Origin: a virus
Strand: one strand, 5' to 3'
DNA: 35,426 nucleotides
Virus record (IMG/VR): IMGVR_UViG_3300017708_001677
Coordinates: 1 to 35,426 of that record
Shown: in pieces, positions 13,606 through 22,049 of the stretch
Layout: the number at the start of each line of letters is the position of its first letter
Position numbering within the stretch: the stretch's first letter is position 1
The notes under the pieces: generated by a model
Database searches by the model: none
Told to the model about the DNA's origin: nothing
The model's input: the letters and a program-made list of their open reading frames with translations, nothing else
Made by a program: the position numbers and the translations under genes

Positions 13606-15921
13606 ATGGCGGAGAGGCGTAGGCGTTTTCTTGATTTGTTTAGAAGAAACCGAATAGAGCCAACCCCAATCCAAGAGCCGGAGTTAGACACAAAAGCATT
13701 AGCCTCTTTGACAAAAATAGGTATGCAAACTGCGGGCAAAGGCTACCATAAGAAAACTGCTACACCCTCCATTGACTACACATTGATTAAGCAAATCAGC
13801 CTACAAAATGAAGTCATTAATGCTATTCTAAGAAGAACTGTTGATGACACATTAGGTAATGGTTATAAGTTTCATTTAGAAGATGGGGTTGAGCAAGGGA
13901 ATGAAAGAGAATTAACTACCCTTAGAGAATTTTTCAAAACGCCTAACCCTGACGATAATGGCGACGAATGGCTTGAATCGTTAATCTTTGACTTAGCACT
14001 ATTTGGTGATGCTTACTTAGAATTAGACGGTTCTAATGATACATCAAGCGACAATGGCGAGGACTGGAACTATGGCGGCAACCTTGTATCAATTTGGAAT
14101 ATACCTGCTGAAACTATGAGGCTTGTTCCGGCTAACAGGACACCCGCACCACCTGCTATGGCGTATGTTCAAACCATCAATGGTAAAAAGCGCAGGTTCA
14201 CATCTTCTAAGGTTCTTCACATATCAAAATACAAAGCAGGTCGAGGATATGGTTCTTCACCGATTGTTCCTTTGATGAATACTATTGCAGGTCATCTAAA
14301 CCTATCTAATTACATAAACGAATCATTTACTGGCACATTACCAAAGACGATTCTCAATGTTGGTGATGTTTCTAACGCTGAAATGAAATCAATGCTAACT
14401 ATGCTTGAGCAACAGTTGAGCGGTGGTAAATCGCCATTCGGTCTGGTGGCAGTCAATGGTGGCACAGGATTTCAAACAGTTAGATTACTTGACTCTATGA
14501 AAGATGGTCAGCATTTGGATTTACTTTATTATTACAGGGAAGAGATATGTGCAGTATTCGGCATACCTCCAATGAAACTCGGTTGGGTGCAAACTGGAAA
14601 AATGTCAAATCCCGAAACTCAACTGGACTCTTGGTATGATGTTGTTGAAGCATATCAATACAGGATAGAGTCTATGGTGAATCATAAGATACTACCATTA
14701 CTTCAAATTAGAGATTACAAATTCAAGTTTAATTCAATCCGCCCATCTAAACAAAGGGTCATGGCCGAAGTTGTTAGAGCGCAGGGTCAGGCAATAGCCG
14801 CCCTAAGACAAGAGGGAGTTATTAGTATCAATGAGTCAAGACACATTCTTGGACTTGAAGCATTAGATACAGATAATGCCGATGACCCATTTTTCTTATC
14901 ACCAAAATTGACCATAAATCAGCGTCAAGAAAGTTTTACAACTTTTTCGGAAAACTTTTCGGAAGCCCAAGTCGGCCATTATGACTATTGGGTTATGAAA
15001 GCCGATAGGGTTGAGAACGGACAGTTTGTATCTTGGAGAACTGAAAAGGGAAGATATGTTGGTCAGGTTTCATCGGTGATAACCTCCGGTGAAGTAGCAG
15101 TTGTTACTTCAAGTGGAGGACAAGAAACAATTGAAGCAAGTGAAGATAATGCAGTTGCCCGTGTTGTTGTTTATGTTGATAATGAAGATGGAACACATAG
15201 CCGTAGTGATAGAAGCGTGCCAGTTAGAGTATCTATGCTAAGAGTAATTCAAGAACCCGAAACAAAGCAGGTATCAGCAAAAGTTAGGAAAACACTATCC
15301 GAGAAAGCCAAGAAACATAATGAATCGGTTACTGCGCCAACTAAGAAAACTTCAACAAGAACATTAGTTGCCGTTTTTCGCAGGGGCGTAGGTGCATACA
15401 ATTCTAATCCTCAATCGGTGCGCCCTTCCGTAAGTAGTGCTGACCAATGGGCTTATGCAAGAGTCAATTCATTCTTGTATGCTTTGAAGAGAGGCAAGTG
15501 GAGGGGTGGCAAACATGACCAAGATTTATTCCCAAGAGGTCATCCACTATCAAGTAAGAAGTCTGTTGAAGATGAAGAAATAACAGAGGATATTATAGAC
15601 AAGAGAGCATTAACAACAAAAGATAGAACTCCACCACAGGGAGTTAGAAGTGCTTGTAAGACAGGAATAAAACTCTTTGAAGATGGTTACGGTGGGTCAG
15701 GGTTAGAAGGAACAACTGTCAAAGAGGCAAGAGCAATAGCACGGGGTACTCCGATAACTGTTTTTAAGGCCAAGAAAATGATTAGATGGTGGGGAAGAAA
15801 CTCTCGATTTTTAGATGAGCCAAAAGATAGTCCGGCATGGACTGCGGCTATGCTTTGGGGAGGCAGAGCAGGTAAGTCTTGGGCTTCTAAGTTAAAGAGA
15901 GCATTAGATGCGGAGGAATAA
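13606..15921 (+). CDS. Portal protein with long C-terminal extension
   Basis: A 771-residue protein. Residues of about 40-440 match the HK97/PBSX portal pattern (LIKQISLQNEVINAILRRTV, DLALFGDAYLELDG, VLHISKYKAGRGYGSSPIVP, FGIPPMKLGW). Portals usually have 400-550 residues, so roughly 300 are extra. Residues of about 460-550 (YWVMKADRVENGQFVSWRTE and after) look like a small beta barrel of Tudor-like type. About 588-650 (AVFRRGVGAYNSNP, QWAYARVNSFLYAL) and 670-771 (TPPQGVRSACKTGIKLFEDG, WTAAMLWGGRAGKSWASKLK) resemble two small domains seen in other tailed-phage structural proteins, often with LWGG-AG-WA at the end. It forms the ring through which DNA enters and leaves the head. The tail domains may be internal head or maturation modules. 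Confidence 0.88.
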   Translation: MAERRRRFLDLFRRNRIEPTPIQEPELDTKALASLTKIGMQTAGKGYHKKTATPSIDYTLIKQISLQNEVINAILRRTVDDTLGNGYKFHLEDGVEQGNERELTTLREFFKTPNPDDNGDEWLESLIFDLALFGDAYLELDGSNDTSSDNGEDWNYGGNLVSIWNIPAETMRLVPANRTPAPPAMAYVQTINGKKRRFTSSKVLHISKYKAGRGYGSSPIVPLMNTIAGHLNLSNYINESFTGTLPKTILNVGDVSNAEMKSMLTMLEQQLSGGKSPFGLVAVNGGTGFQTVRLLDSMKDGQHLDLLYYYREEICAVFGIPPMKLGWVQTGKMSNPETQLDSWYDVVEAYQYRIESMVNHKILPLLQIRDYKFKFNSIRPSKQRVMAEVVRAQGQAIAALRQEGVISINESRHILGLEALDTDNADDPFFLSPKLTINQRQESFTTFSENFSEAQVGHYDYWVMKADRVENGQFVSWRTEKGRYVGQVSSVITSGEVAVVTSSGGQETIEASEDNAVARVVVYVDNEDGTHSRSDRSVPVRVSMLRVIQEPETKQVSAKVRKTLSEKAKKHNESVTAPTKKTSTRTLVAVFRRGVGAYNSNPQSVRPSVSSADQWAYARVNSFLYALKRGKWRGGKHDQDLFPRGHPLSSKKSVEDEEITEDIIDKRALTTKDRTPPQGVRSACKTGIKLFEDGYGGSGLEGTTVKEARAIARGTPITVFKAKKMIRWWGRNSRFLDEPKDSPAWTAAMLWGGRAGKSWASKLKRALDAEE
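15912..15916 (+). promoter_or_regulatory. Shine-Dalgarno site for the gp10-like gene
   Basis: GGAGG seven bases before the ATG at 15924, inside the end of the portal gene. It is an example of internal operon genes using ribosome binding sites while first genes are leaderless. Confidence 0.7.
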
Positions 15922-15923
15922 TC

Positions 15924-16343
15924 ATGATGCAAAATTTTAACATGAATCTTGAAGTTAATCATGCCATATTTAGAAGAATAGGTTTGAAGTTTCACATGCT
16001 TGCGGCAACTATGAGCGGTGAGTTTAGCAGAGATGCTTCAAAGAGAATCGCTGAATTTATTTTGAGAAAAGCAAAAAAGTTAGTGCCGGTCAGGACTGGC
16101 CGACTTAAGAAAACTGGTAGGGTAGTTATGACACCCGATAGAAAGGGATATACAGTTAGATTTGGAAATTCAAAAGTCCGTTATGCGGCAGTAGTTGAAT
16201 ATGGTCGAAGTGCCTTTGCACCTATGCGCCCCCAACCATATTTACGCCCTGCTGCTATGGCTGCAAAAAGAAAAATGGAGTCTGTTTCTAAAGAAGAGTT
16301 TAACAAGAAGTTTAGAAAATTCTTCCCAAGAATCATGGTATAG
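15924..16343 (+). CDS. HK97 gp10-like head-tail joining protein
   Basis: A 139-residue basic protein. The pattern LVPVRTGRLKKTGRV, then YTVRFGNSKVRYAAVVEYG and PQPYLRPAAMAAKRKM is the signature of the HK97 gp10-like family, which forms part of the neck or tail-completion ring. Family members are 110-150 residues, so it appears complete. Start at 15924 follows GGAGG; a second ATG at 15927 is possible. It is translated from the portal transcript. In most phages the gene lies after the gp6-like connector, while here it precedes the protease and capsid. Confidence 0.85.
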   Translation: MMQNFNMNLEVNHAIFRRIGLKFHMLAATMSGEFSRDASKRIAEFILRKAKKLVPVRTGRLKKTGRVVMTPDRKGYTVRFGNSKVRYAAVVEYGRSAFAPMRPQPYLRPAAMAAKRKMESVSKEEFNKKFRKFFPRIMV

Positions 16344-16352
16344 ACAAAACTG

Positions 16353-16361
16353 TTATATAGG
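16353..16361 (+). promoter_or_regulatory. Class I TATA box inside the structural module
   Basis: TTATATAGG followed by TGCATCGTGTAGGAC. The 17-mer AAACTGTTATATAGGTG is identical to both copies at 4342-4358 and 4431-4447. Centre 25 nt before the ATG at 16382. TATAGACAAA precedes it as at 4335. Confidence 0.7.
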
Positions 16362-16381
16362 TGCATCGTGTAGGACTATAC

Positions 16382-16720
16382 ATGCAAGACGCACCCCCGA
16401 ACCCAGACATGAGAGGAATTGATAAGGCAGTTGAGAACCTAACTTACAAAAGAACATACAGAAAGAAAGAGTATAACACCCCTTTATCAAGTGAAAATTT
16501 TATTCACGAAGGCGAGCATTACCAAAGCATGACATACCTTGCTTCTTTCAAAGAACTAACGGCTGATGAACAACAATACATTAACGATTTAGTTGAAGCA
16601 AACTCCGGCTCTCATGTGTTGATTGCAGAGAAAGTTGGTTGGGGTTATCACCACCACTTGTATGTGCGACTTGACAACAGAAACTTTCAGCAAATGGTAT
16701 TAGGTTGGTTGATTTACTAA
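16382..16720 (+). CDS. Hypothetical protein with a class I promoter
   Basis: A 112-residue protein starting MQDAPPNPDMRGIDKAVENL, leaderless by TATA spacing. It contains LASFKELTADEQQYINDLVE as a likely helical pair and ends with GWGYHHHLYVRLDNRNFQQM. No family recognised. Its promoter class differs from the surrounding head genes, so it may be expressed early despite its position, and may not be a virion protein. Confidence 0.7.
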   Translation: MQDAPPNPDMRGIDKAVENLTYKRTYRKKEYNTPLSSENFIHEGEHYQSMTYLASFKELTADEQQYINDLVEANSGSHVLIAEKVGWGYHHHLYVRLDNRNFQQMVLGWLIY

Positions 16721-16741
16721 ACTATATGGCGGAGAATAAGT

Positions 16742-17095
16742 ATGACCAAGAATGCTAAGAAATTGAGGAAGTTTCCTTTTTGGATAAACCACAGAGCCTA
16801 TAATTTGGCTTTGGAGTCTTTATCCAATCCTGACAAAACTTACTCGGCTACCGAAGCACTTGACATTATTCTAAGCAATAAGCCAAAGGCGGTTGCTAAC
16901 AACAACACACCGATAAACAAATTCTTAGGGCGCAATACCATATCTTACTTCTTGAAGCGTTGGGGTTGGTCTAATGACACAACAGCAAAGCATACTAAGT
17001 GGTGGCATGAGAAAGGCGAGGACTGGTTGATGGAACTATATCTTGGCATTTTAAGTCAAACACCGGCTGAATATGAAGCAAAGGAAGTGTATTAA
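16742..17095 (+). CDS. Hypothetical protein
   Basis: A 117-residue basic protein (MTKNAKKLRKFPFWINHRAY start) rich in Trp near the C-terminus (RWGWSNDTTAKHTKWWHEKG). GGAG lies seven bases before its ATG, so it is probably the second gene of the transcript from the promoter at 16353. Helices near residues 20-50 and the basic N-terminus could bind nucleic acid. No family recognised. Confidence 0.65.
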   Translation: MTKNAKKLRKFPFWINHRAYNLALESLSNPDKTYSATEALDIILSNKPKAVANNNTPINKFLGRNTISYFLKRWGWSNDTTAKHTKWWHEKGEDWLMELYLGILSQTPAEYEAKEVY

Positions 17096-17098
17096 ACC
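17090..17098 (+). promoter_or_regulatory. Class II box for the prohead protease gene
   Basis: TATTAAACC, centre 26 nt before the ATG at 17120. It overlaps the stop codon of the previous gene. Confidence 0.55.
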
Positions 17099-17119
17099 TC
17101 TTTTCATAGACACCTTGCT

Positions 17120-18844
17120 ATGGTGGACTTTGGCAAGGCCGTATTCTTAAATGATGATAAACTATTCAATGCCATAAAAGGTGATACGGAAGAGGCCGTA
17201 TTTGAATATAGAATGATTGTTCCTTTCAAGGTTGATAAAAACCTTGATGATGATAACTACAAGAAAGACGATGATGATGTAGTTGTCTATGGTCCGGTAT
17301 ATGTCGGAGATGAAGCCATGCTTGACCGACACAAGGAAATGGTTGAGCCTAAAGCAATTTTAGATTCTTGGAAATCTTACATGAAGAATCCTGTTATTCT
17401 ATACAACCATAGAAAGGACTACGGAGTTATCGGAGTAATGGAAGAAGTTGAGATGGGAAGTTATGAAGATGAGGATAGAAAAATCAACACAGTTATGGGT
17501 CGTGCAAGAATAGACGGTGGAGAAAAAGATATTGTTAGGAAGATTAGAAAGGGAATGCTTAGGTCATTCTCTATTGGTTTCATAGCAAAAGCCGCAGTAA
17601 AGGAATGTCCTAATGATAAGGAAGATGAATCTTGCTATGTTAGATTCACTAACATTGAATGGATTGAAACAAGCGTAGTTGATATTCCCGCTTCACCCAA
17701 TGCACTATTTGATGTTGAGAAATCTTTAGTATCTTACTCCGGTGATAAAGCCGAAATTAGAAACGATGTATATACAACTCCGGCAGAGGCAAGAGATAGA
17801 GCGGAAGAGATAGGTTGTTCCGGTATTCATGTTCATAGAGAAAATGGCGAAAGTGTGTATATGCCATGTGCAAGTCATGATGCTTACTTAGAAGCAACAG
17901 GTGAAGAGGTTAGTGGCTACAAACCTGACGAAGGCAAGAAAGGCGGTTGCGGGTGTGGAGGACACAGTAAAGAAACTGAAAAGTCAATCACTAACATTGA
18001 ACAAACGGAAGATACCTACATTGTTGAATTTACAAAAGACGAACCTATGCCAACTCCTAACGAAGAAATAGACCAACTGCGGCAAGAAATAGGAAGATTG
18101 AAAGAACTCCTTGACGGGGTTATTACCACCGATAGCGTTAATACCCATATAGAGAAGGAAAGTGGCATGTCTGAAGAGAAAATCTCCGATGAGATTGTTG
18201 AAGAAGTTGAAATTAAATCCGAAGAGGTTGATGTTCCTACCGAAGAACCTATTACCGTAAAAACCGAAGAGGTTGAGGAAGAAGAAGAGGTTGTTGAAGA
18301 AGAAGAAGTTGTCGAAGAGGCAACAGAGGAAGAAGCAACCGAAGAAGTTGTCGAGGAAGAGGTTGTTGAAGAAGCAACCGAAGAGGTTGTTGAAGAAGAA
18401 GCAACAGAGGAAGAAGAAGTTGTTGAGGAAGAAGAGAAAACTCTTGACTCCGAAGATGCAGTTTTGGAAGCAGTTGTGAAATCCGTTCTAAGTATGGAAG
18501 CAACTCTAAAGAATCTAACCGATAAACTTGACGAAACAGAATCACTAAAGAGTTTGATTGCAGAGAAAGAATCACTAATTGCATCTTTGACCGAAGAGAA
18601 AGAAGTTGCAGAGCAAGAAGCAGTAATTGAAGCAGAGGTCGGTAAAAGACTCGCTGAAAAAATGGCTGAACTCGGAATCAACAAAACCGCACCTGCGGCT
18701 GAAAGAAAAAGCCTATCGGCTGACATAACTCCACCTGAAATAAAAACTGGAACAACAAAGTATGACCCTATGCCGGAAGTAAGCAAGGGCATGGCTGGTT
18801 TGGGTTCTTGGCTCTCCGATAGAATTGAGAGCAGAGGACTTTGA
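17120..18844 (+). CDS. HK97-type prohead protease fused to a possible scaffold
   Basis: A 574-residue protein. Residues of about 40-205 are a prohead serine protease: H97 (ILYNHRKDYGVIG), S151 (RSFSIGFIA) and the EWIETSVVDIPASPNALF segment. Residues of about 215-265 carry a small domain with GCSGIHVH and YMPCASHDAY, seen in other phage structural polyproteins. A Gly/Cys patch (GGCGCGGHS) follows. About 380-445 is a run of Glu/Val/Thr, extremely acidic. About 455-520 is a coiled coil (KSLIAEKESLIASLTEEKEV), and the end resembles scaffold tails. Since the capsid gene lacks a long N-terminal delta domain, this C-terminal part may be the scaffold, cut off on maturation. Typical proteases have about 200 residues. 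Confidence 0.88.
   Translation: MVDFGKAVFLNDDKLFNAIKGDTEEAVFEYRMIVPFKVDKNLDDDNYKKDDDDVVVYGPVYVGDEAMLDRHKEMVEPKAILDSWKSYMKNPVILYNHRKDYGVIGVMEEVEMGSYEDEDRKINTVMGRARIDGGEKDIVRKIRKGMLRSFSIGFIAKAAVKECPNDKEDESCYVRFTNIEWIETSVVDIPASPNALFDVEKSLVSYSGDKAEIRNDVYTTPAEARDRAEEIGCSGIHVHRENGESVYMPCASHDAYLEATGEEVSGYKPDEGKKGGCGCGGHSKETEKSITNIEQTEDTYIVEFTKDEPMPTPNEEIDQLRQEIGRLKELLDGVITTDSVNTHIEKESGMSEEKISDEIVEEVEIKSEEVDVPTEEPITVKTEEVEEEEEVVEEEEVVEEATEEEATEEVVEEEVVEEATEEVVEEEATEEEEVVEEEEKTLDSEDAVLEAVVKSVLSMEATLKNLTDKLDETESLKSLIAEKESLIASLTEEKEVAEQEAVIEAEVGKRLAEKMAELGINKTAPAAERKSLSADITPPEIKTGTTKYDPMPEVSKGMAGLGSWLSDRIESRGL
18255..18440 (+). repeat. Low-complexity GAA/GTT repeat coding an acidic stretch
   Basis: Irregular repeats of GAAGAA, GTTGTT/GTCGAA and GCAACAGAG units within the protease-scaffold gene give Glu-Val-Ala-Thr runs such as EEEVVEEEEVVEEATEEEAT. 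It probably expands and contracts by slippage. Confidence 0.8.
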
Positions 18845-18856
18845 GGGGAGATATAC

Positions 18857-18865
18857 TTAATAACC
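18857..18865 (+). promoter_or_regulatory. Class II box for the major capsid gene
   Basis: TTAATAACC, centre 25 nt before the capsid ATG at 18886. An AAAGGG also precedes the ATG. Confidence 0.6.
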
Positions 18866-18885
18866 AAATAAAGAAAGGGATAACT

Positions 18886-19995
18886 ATGACAAGCGAAGAA
18901 ATGAACTTTAGCGAAATGACTGAAAAAGTAAAAGCAGCGTTAGCCGGTGTTGCAGCCGGAACTGGTGCAACCATGCTACCAACTGAAACTGCGGAAGAGA
19001 TAATCGGAATCGTATATGAGCGCAACTTTATGCGTTCTTTATTCCCTGCTATGCCAATGGCACGCAGAATTATGAAGATACCAAAACTAACTGGTAGCGT
19101 TTCATTCCACCAACAAACACTTTCAATGGCGGAGTCTGGAACTTCCGCAGGTGAGAGCCGAAACTCCACCGGAGAAATTGAGTTGGAACTTAAGACAATG
19201 ATTGCTAACATTCCAATCGGTAACTACCTAATTGCATACGGTGTCGAAGGATTGCTTGCGGTTCTAAGAGATGATATTGCTTCACAACTTGCTACTAACG
19301 AACAATCTTTGTTCATTAACGGTGATACTGCTACTGGCAACTCTTTTGCTGACAACATTAACGGACCACATGCAACTACTGGTGCTGAACTAAACCTAAC
19401 TGGTGTTAGCGGAACTGTAAATGATTACCTTCTATTGTTTGACGGTCTTAGAGCCGCTTCCTTGAAAGCGGGCAGAGGCGGTAAAACTGTTAATGCTACC
19501 GTAGGAAATGCGGCTCAAGCATTTACACTTGCTCACATGAGAAGTGCAATTGCAGAGTTAGGAGTTTATGCTGACAACAGAGATGACTTGGCTATGATTG
19601 TTCCAAGAAACCTTGAGGTTCAACTATTAGGACTTACTGAACTACAAACTGTTGATAAATACGGTGCAGGTGCTACTATCCTAAGCGGTGAACTTGGAAG
19701 AATTTACGGTATCAGGGTTTTCGCTACTGGTGTTATACCAACTAACATGAACCACACAGGTAAGTTTGCTCTAACAAGCGTTGCTAACTCTGTAAGAAAT
19801 GCAACAGTTGCTCTCTTGCTACATATCCGTTCTCCAATCATCGGAAACCCAACAGTTGCCGAGAGAAGGTTTAGCATTGGCTTCCATGACGAACCAACCA
19901 AAGACAGATTCGTGCTTATCCCTAAGCAAGATGTTGCCTTCGGTGTTCGATATGATGAGGCACTTTGCACCATACACGGATTAGCAACTCTTTGA
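18886..19995 (+). CDS. Major capsid protein, HK97 fold
   Basis: A 369-residue protein, start MTSEEMNFSEMTEKV at 18886 chosen by the class II box; a TTG frame from 18841 would add 15 residues. It shows the HK97 capsid layout: N-terminal arm, then ATMLPTETAEEIIGIVYERN, an E-loop segment (SGTSAGESRNSTGEIEL), the spine-helix region (LLAVLRDDIASQLATNEQSL) ending in FINGD, and a late segment with IYGIRVFATGVIPTN and RFSIGFHDEPTKDRFVLIPK. The short N-terminus means there is no built-in delta scaffold, consistent with a separate scaffold in the protease gene. A stem-loop follows the stop. Confidence 0.9.
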   Translation: MTSEEMNFSEMTEKVKAALAGVAAGTGATMLPTETAEEIIGIVYERNFMRSLFPAMPMARRIMKIPKLTGSVSFHQQTLSMAESGTSAGESRNSTGEIELELKTMIANIPIGNYLIAYGVEGLLAVLRDDIASQLATNEQSLFINGDTATGNSFADNINGPHATTGAELNLTGVSGTVNDYLLLFDGLRAASLKAGRGGKTVNATVGNAAQAFTLAHMRSAIAELGVYADNRDDLAMIVPRNLEVQLLGLTELQTVDKYGAGATILSGELGRIYGIRVFATGVIPTNMNHTGKFALTSVANSVRNATVALLLHIRSPIIGNPTVAERRFSIGFHDEPTKDRFVLIPKQDVAFGVRYDEALCTIHGLATL

Positions 19996-20033
19996 GGCTA
20001 AATAACTAACCTTTTGACAAGGGCAATAGCGTA

Positions 20034-20065
20034 AGCCATAACCCCCAAAGGCGGGGGCAAAGGCT
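20034..20065 (+). terminator. Stem-loop after the capsid gene
   Basis: AGCC (20034-20037) pairs with GGCT (20062-20065) and CCCCC (20042-20046) with GGGGG (20053-20057), making a nested hairpin about 40 nt after the capsid stop. No U-run follows, so it may stabilise or process the capsid message rather than end it. It lies in the 105-bp gap 19996-20100. Confidence 0.4.
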
Positions 20066-20070
20066 CAACC

Positions 20071-20079
20071 GTTAAAGCC
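20071..20079 (+). promoter_or_regulatory. Class II box for the connector gene
   Basis: GTTAAAGCC, centre 26 nt before the ATG at 20101; weaker match to the class II consensus. Confidence 0.45.
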
Positions 20080-20100
20080 CATCTTGGCAAGGGATATGTT

Positions 20101-20730
20101 ATGAGCGCAATAGATTACTGCACCGTGTCAGAGGTTAGGACATATTCGGGTCTTATTGACGGGAATAATATCGGACCAACTGACGCTGAACTGGCTACAA
20201 TGATAACCAACGCTTCAAGGTTGGTTGATATGTATGCAGGTCGGCAGTTAGCCGGAACGGTCAGCCATGTTGAATATCATGATTCATCTTTTAGAATGAG
20301 GCACATTACTCTAAAAAATAGACCCGTTGCCAATATCACTTCCGTTGAAGAAACCAAATCCGATGGAACTACAACCGTTCTTGACGAAGGAAGAAATAGA
20401 GATGGAACAGATGACTGGTGGCTTGATGATGCAGAAGCCGGAGTTATTAGGTTTCATAACAGAGTTGGATTAGATGCAATTCAATTATTCAAAGTAACTT
20501 ACACATCAGGAGTTGCCGCCCCGCCAATAGAAGCGAAAATGGCTACAATTCTCTTAGTTGTTAGACAGGCGGCAAGAGCGAGTTTGAATGATGAGAACTC
20601 GGCTGAAAGAATCAAACAATTTTGGCGACCATTACTAGACTCAACGGAGAAAGAATACAAAGAATACTTGGAGAAAGTCAAGGCTAATTCTTTCATGGCC
20701 GTAGCAGTCTTTGGTAATGGCGGTGCATGA
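20101..20730 (+). CDS. Head-tail connector, gp6-like
   Basis: A 209-residue protein. CTVSEVRTYSGL, LATMITNASRLVDMYAGRQL, the beta segment RPVANITSVEETKSDGTTTV, a VIRF...FKVTYTSGVA strand pair and a C-terminal helix after PPIEAKMATILLVVRQAARA follow the pattern of gp6-like adaptors that dock under the portal. The place right after the capsid gene is the usual one. Leaderless from a class II box. The stop is one base before the next ATG. Confidence 0.8.
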   Translation: MSAIDYCTVSEVRTYSGLIDGNNIGPTDAELATMITNASRLVDMYAGRQLAGTVSHVEYHDSSFRMRHITLKNRPVANITSVEETKSDGTTTVLDEGRNRDGTDDWWLDDAEAGVIRFHNRVGLDAIQLFKVTYTSGVAAPPIEAKMATILLVVRQAARASLNDENSAERIKQFWRPLLDSTEKEYKEYLEKVKANSFMAVAVFGNGGA

Positions 20731-20731
20731 T

Positions 20732-21253
20732 ATGCCCGCTACAAATAATGAGCCTACACTTAGCCCAAAGGCTCTTACTAAAACTATCTTAGAAGCAGGG
20801 CTTGCGGCAAAATTGACGGCTGCGGGGCTGCCAAGTATTACAATACAAACTGATAGTTGGTTTTCTATGAAAAATCAAAAAGTACCACAAATTGTATTAA
20901 CCAATTTTTATCAAGAAACTGAAATTGCTAACATGAACCCTGCTGCTACGATTGCAGCGACAACAAATACTGGGTATGTCATGGTTCATTTGCTCACACC
21001 AAATGATGAACAGATGTGGAAGTTATTGAAAATCATAAGAGAACAGGTGCTTGTCAATTCTAACAACGGAAGTGCTGACCCAGAATGGGGCGGTTATGGA
21101 TATAAATTCATTAGAATATCCGATGTTGTGAATGTTGCTGAACCCATCCAAGTCAAGGACAAGGAGGCTTTCTTTGGTAAAGGGTTCGAGGGCAACACCA
21201 TAGGCGGTGTCCGAACTGATGTTGAACTGACTTTAATGTGGGATAATGCTTAA
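20732..21253 (+). CDS. Probable neck or tail-terminator protein
   Basis: A 173-residue protein starting MPATNNEPTLSPKALTKTIL; an in-frame ATG at 20717 is also possible. It has an N-terminal helix (KTILEAGLAAKLTAAGL), then strands, a second helix (DEQMWKLLKIIREQVLVNS), and a final beta strand (VELTLMWDNA). This alpha-beta layout, and the location after the connector, fit tail-terminator-type proteins, but I cannot identify a family motif. Almost certainly a structural gene of the connector transcript. Confidence 0.6.
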   Translation: MPATNNEPTLSPKALTKTILEAGLAAKLTAAGLPSITIQTDSWFSMKNQKVPQIVLTNFYQETEIANMNPAATIAATTNTGYVMVHLLTPNDEQMWKLLKIIREQVLVNSNNGSADPEWGGYGYKFIRISDVVNVAEPIQVKDKEAFFGKGFEGNTIGGVRTDVELTLMWDNA

Positions 21254-21258
21254 TAACT
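21250..21258 (+). promoter_or_regulatory. Class II box for the Lys-rich protein gene
   Basis: TTAATAACT, centre 26 nt before the ATG at 21280. CTTAATAAC is shared with the capsid box. Confidence 0.5.
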
Positions 21259-21279
21259 ATTCATGGGTTTGGAACAAAC

Positions 21280-21564
21280 ATGGCTAAGAAAGCAGAGAAA
21301 GCCGCAGAGAAAGCGGAAGAGAAAGTGGAAACGAAAGTTGTTGAGGAAAAGAAAGCCAAGACAACAAAGAAGGCAGAGCCTAAACCACTAAATGATTGTC
21401 CTTCACCACTTGATTATGCAACTCCAACAGAGGAATATATCAAACTGGCTTACGGTTTTTACAAGTACCGAGAGCCAACTACTGATGAGGTTTCTTTTTA
21501 CAAGACAAAACTTGACTCCGAAGGCCAACCAAGACTCATAATGACTAAACTTGCTGATGCTTGA
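21280..21564 (+). CDS. Small protein with Lys/Glu-rich N-terminus
   Basis: A 94-residue protein. Residues 1-35 are almost only Lys, Ala, Glu and Val (MAKKAEKAAEKAEEKVETK), a charged helix or disordered tail. The rest (YIKLAYGFYKYREP and after) looks folded. It has its own class II promoter, so it is likely a virion or assembly protein. Function unknown. Confidence 0.65.
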   Translation: MAKKAEKAAEKAEEKVETKVVEEKKAKTTKKAEPKPLNDCPSPLDYATPTEEYIKLAYGFYKYREPTTDEVSFYKTKLDSEGQPRLIMTKLADA

Positions 21565-21575
21565 GGCGGGCTTTA

Positions 21576-22049
21576 ATGCCCTTCAAAGACCCTGACAAAC
21601 GCAGGGAGTATCAGCGTCAATACCATAAGAAATGGTATCAAAGTAATGCTGACAAAAGAAGGGCGCAAGTTAGAATGCGACGAAAGCAAGTTAGAGAAAA
21701 ACTCCAAATTCTAAAAGCACAGGGGGCTTGTGTTGAATGTGGGCTATCGGGAGAAATAGCAACATGGGCTTTGGACTACCACCACATTAACCATGATGAC
21801 AAAGTTGCATCAGTATCTTATCTTGTTAGCAACGGCTACTCTTGGAAAAGAATAGAAAAAGAGATTGCCAAGTGTGAATTAATATGCTCTAACTGCCACA
21901 GAATAAGACATTATAAGGAACACAAGGCAGGTATCAAACATAATGCACCCAACCCCAACAGGTCAAATGCCACCAAAAGAGAAAGAAAGAAGCGTAAGCG
22001 GCATGAGCGTAAGAAATTCATGCAGTCCTTGTCAAGAGAGGAAGAATGA
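21576..22049 (+). CDS. HNH endonuclease
   Basis: A 157-residue basic protein. A Lys/Arg-rich N-terminus (MPFKDPDKRREYQRQYHKKW) is followed by CVEC (C52, C55), the HH of the HNH motif in LDYHHINHDD (H69, H70), and CELICSNCHRIRH with the second Cys pair and final His. This is the common free-standing phage HNH type. It could be a homing-type nuclease or help in DNA packaging, though it is about 10 kb from terL. Start at 21576; the frame extends upstream to 21561 but lacks a better start. Confidence 0.85.
   Translation: MPFKDPDKRREYQRQYHKKWYQSNADKRRAQVRMRRKQVREKLQILKAQGACVECGLSGEIATWALDYHHINHDDKVASVSYLVSNGYSWKRIEKEIAKCELICSNCHRIRHYKEHKAGIKHNAPNPNRSNATKRERKKRKRHERKKFMQSLSREEE

Noticed and set aside
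18016-18867. A 283-codon reverse-strand frame, very Ser/Thr-rich.
   Set aside because: It is the antisense of the GAA-rich acidic stretch of the protease-scaffold gene, which yields long Ser-rich frames by composition. No promoter or start signal on that strand.
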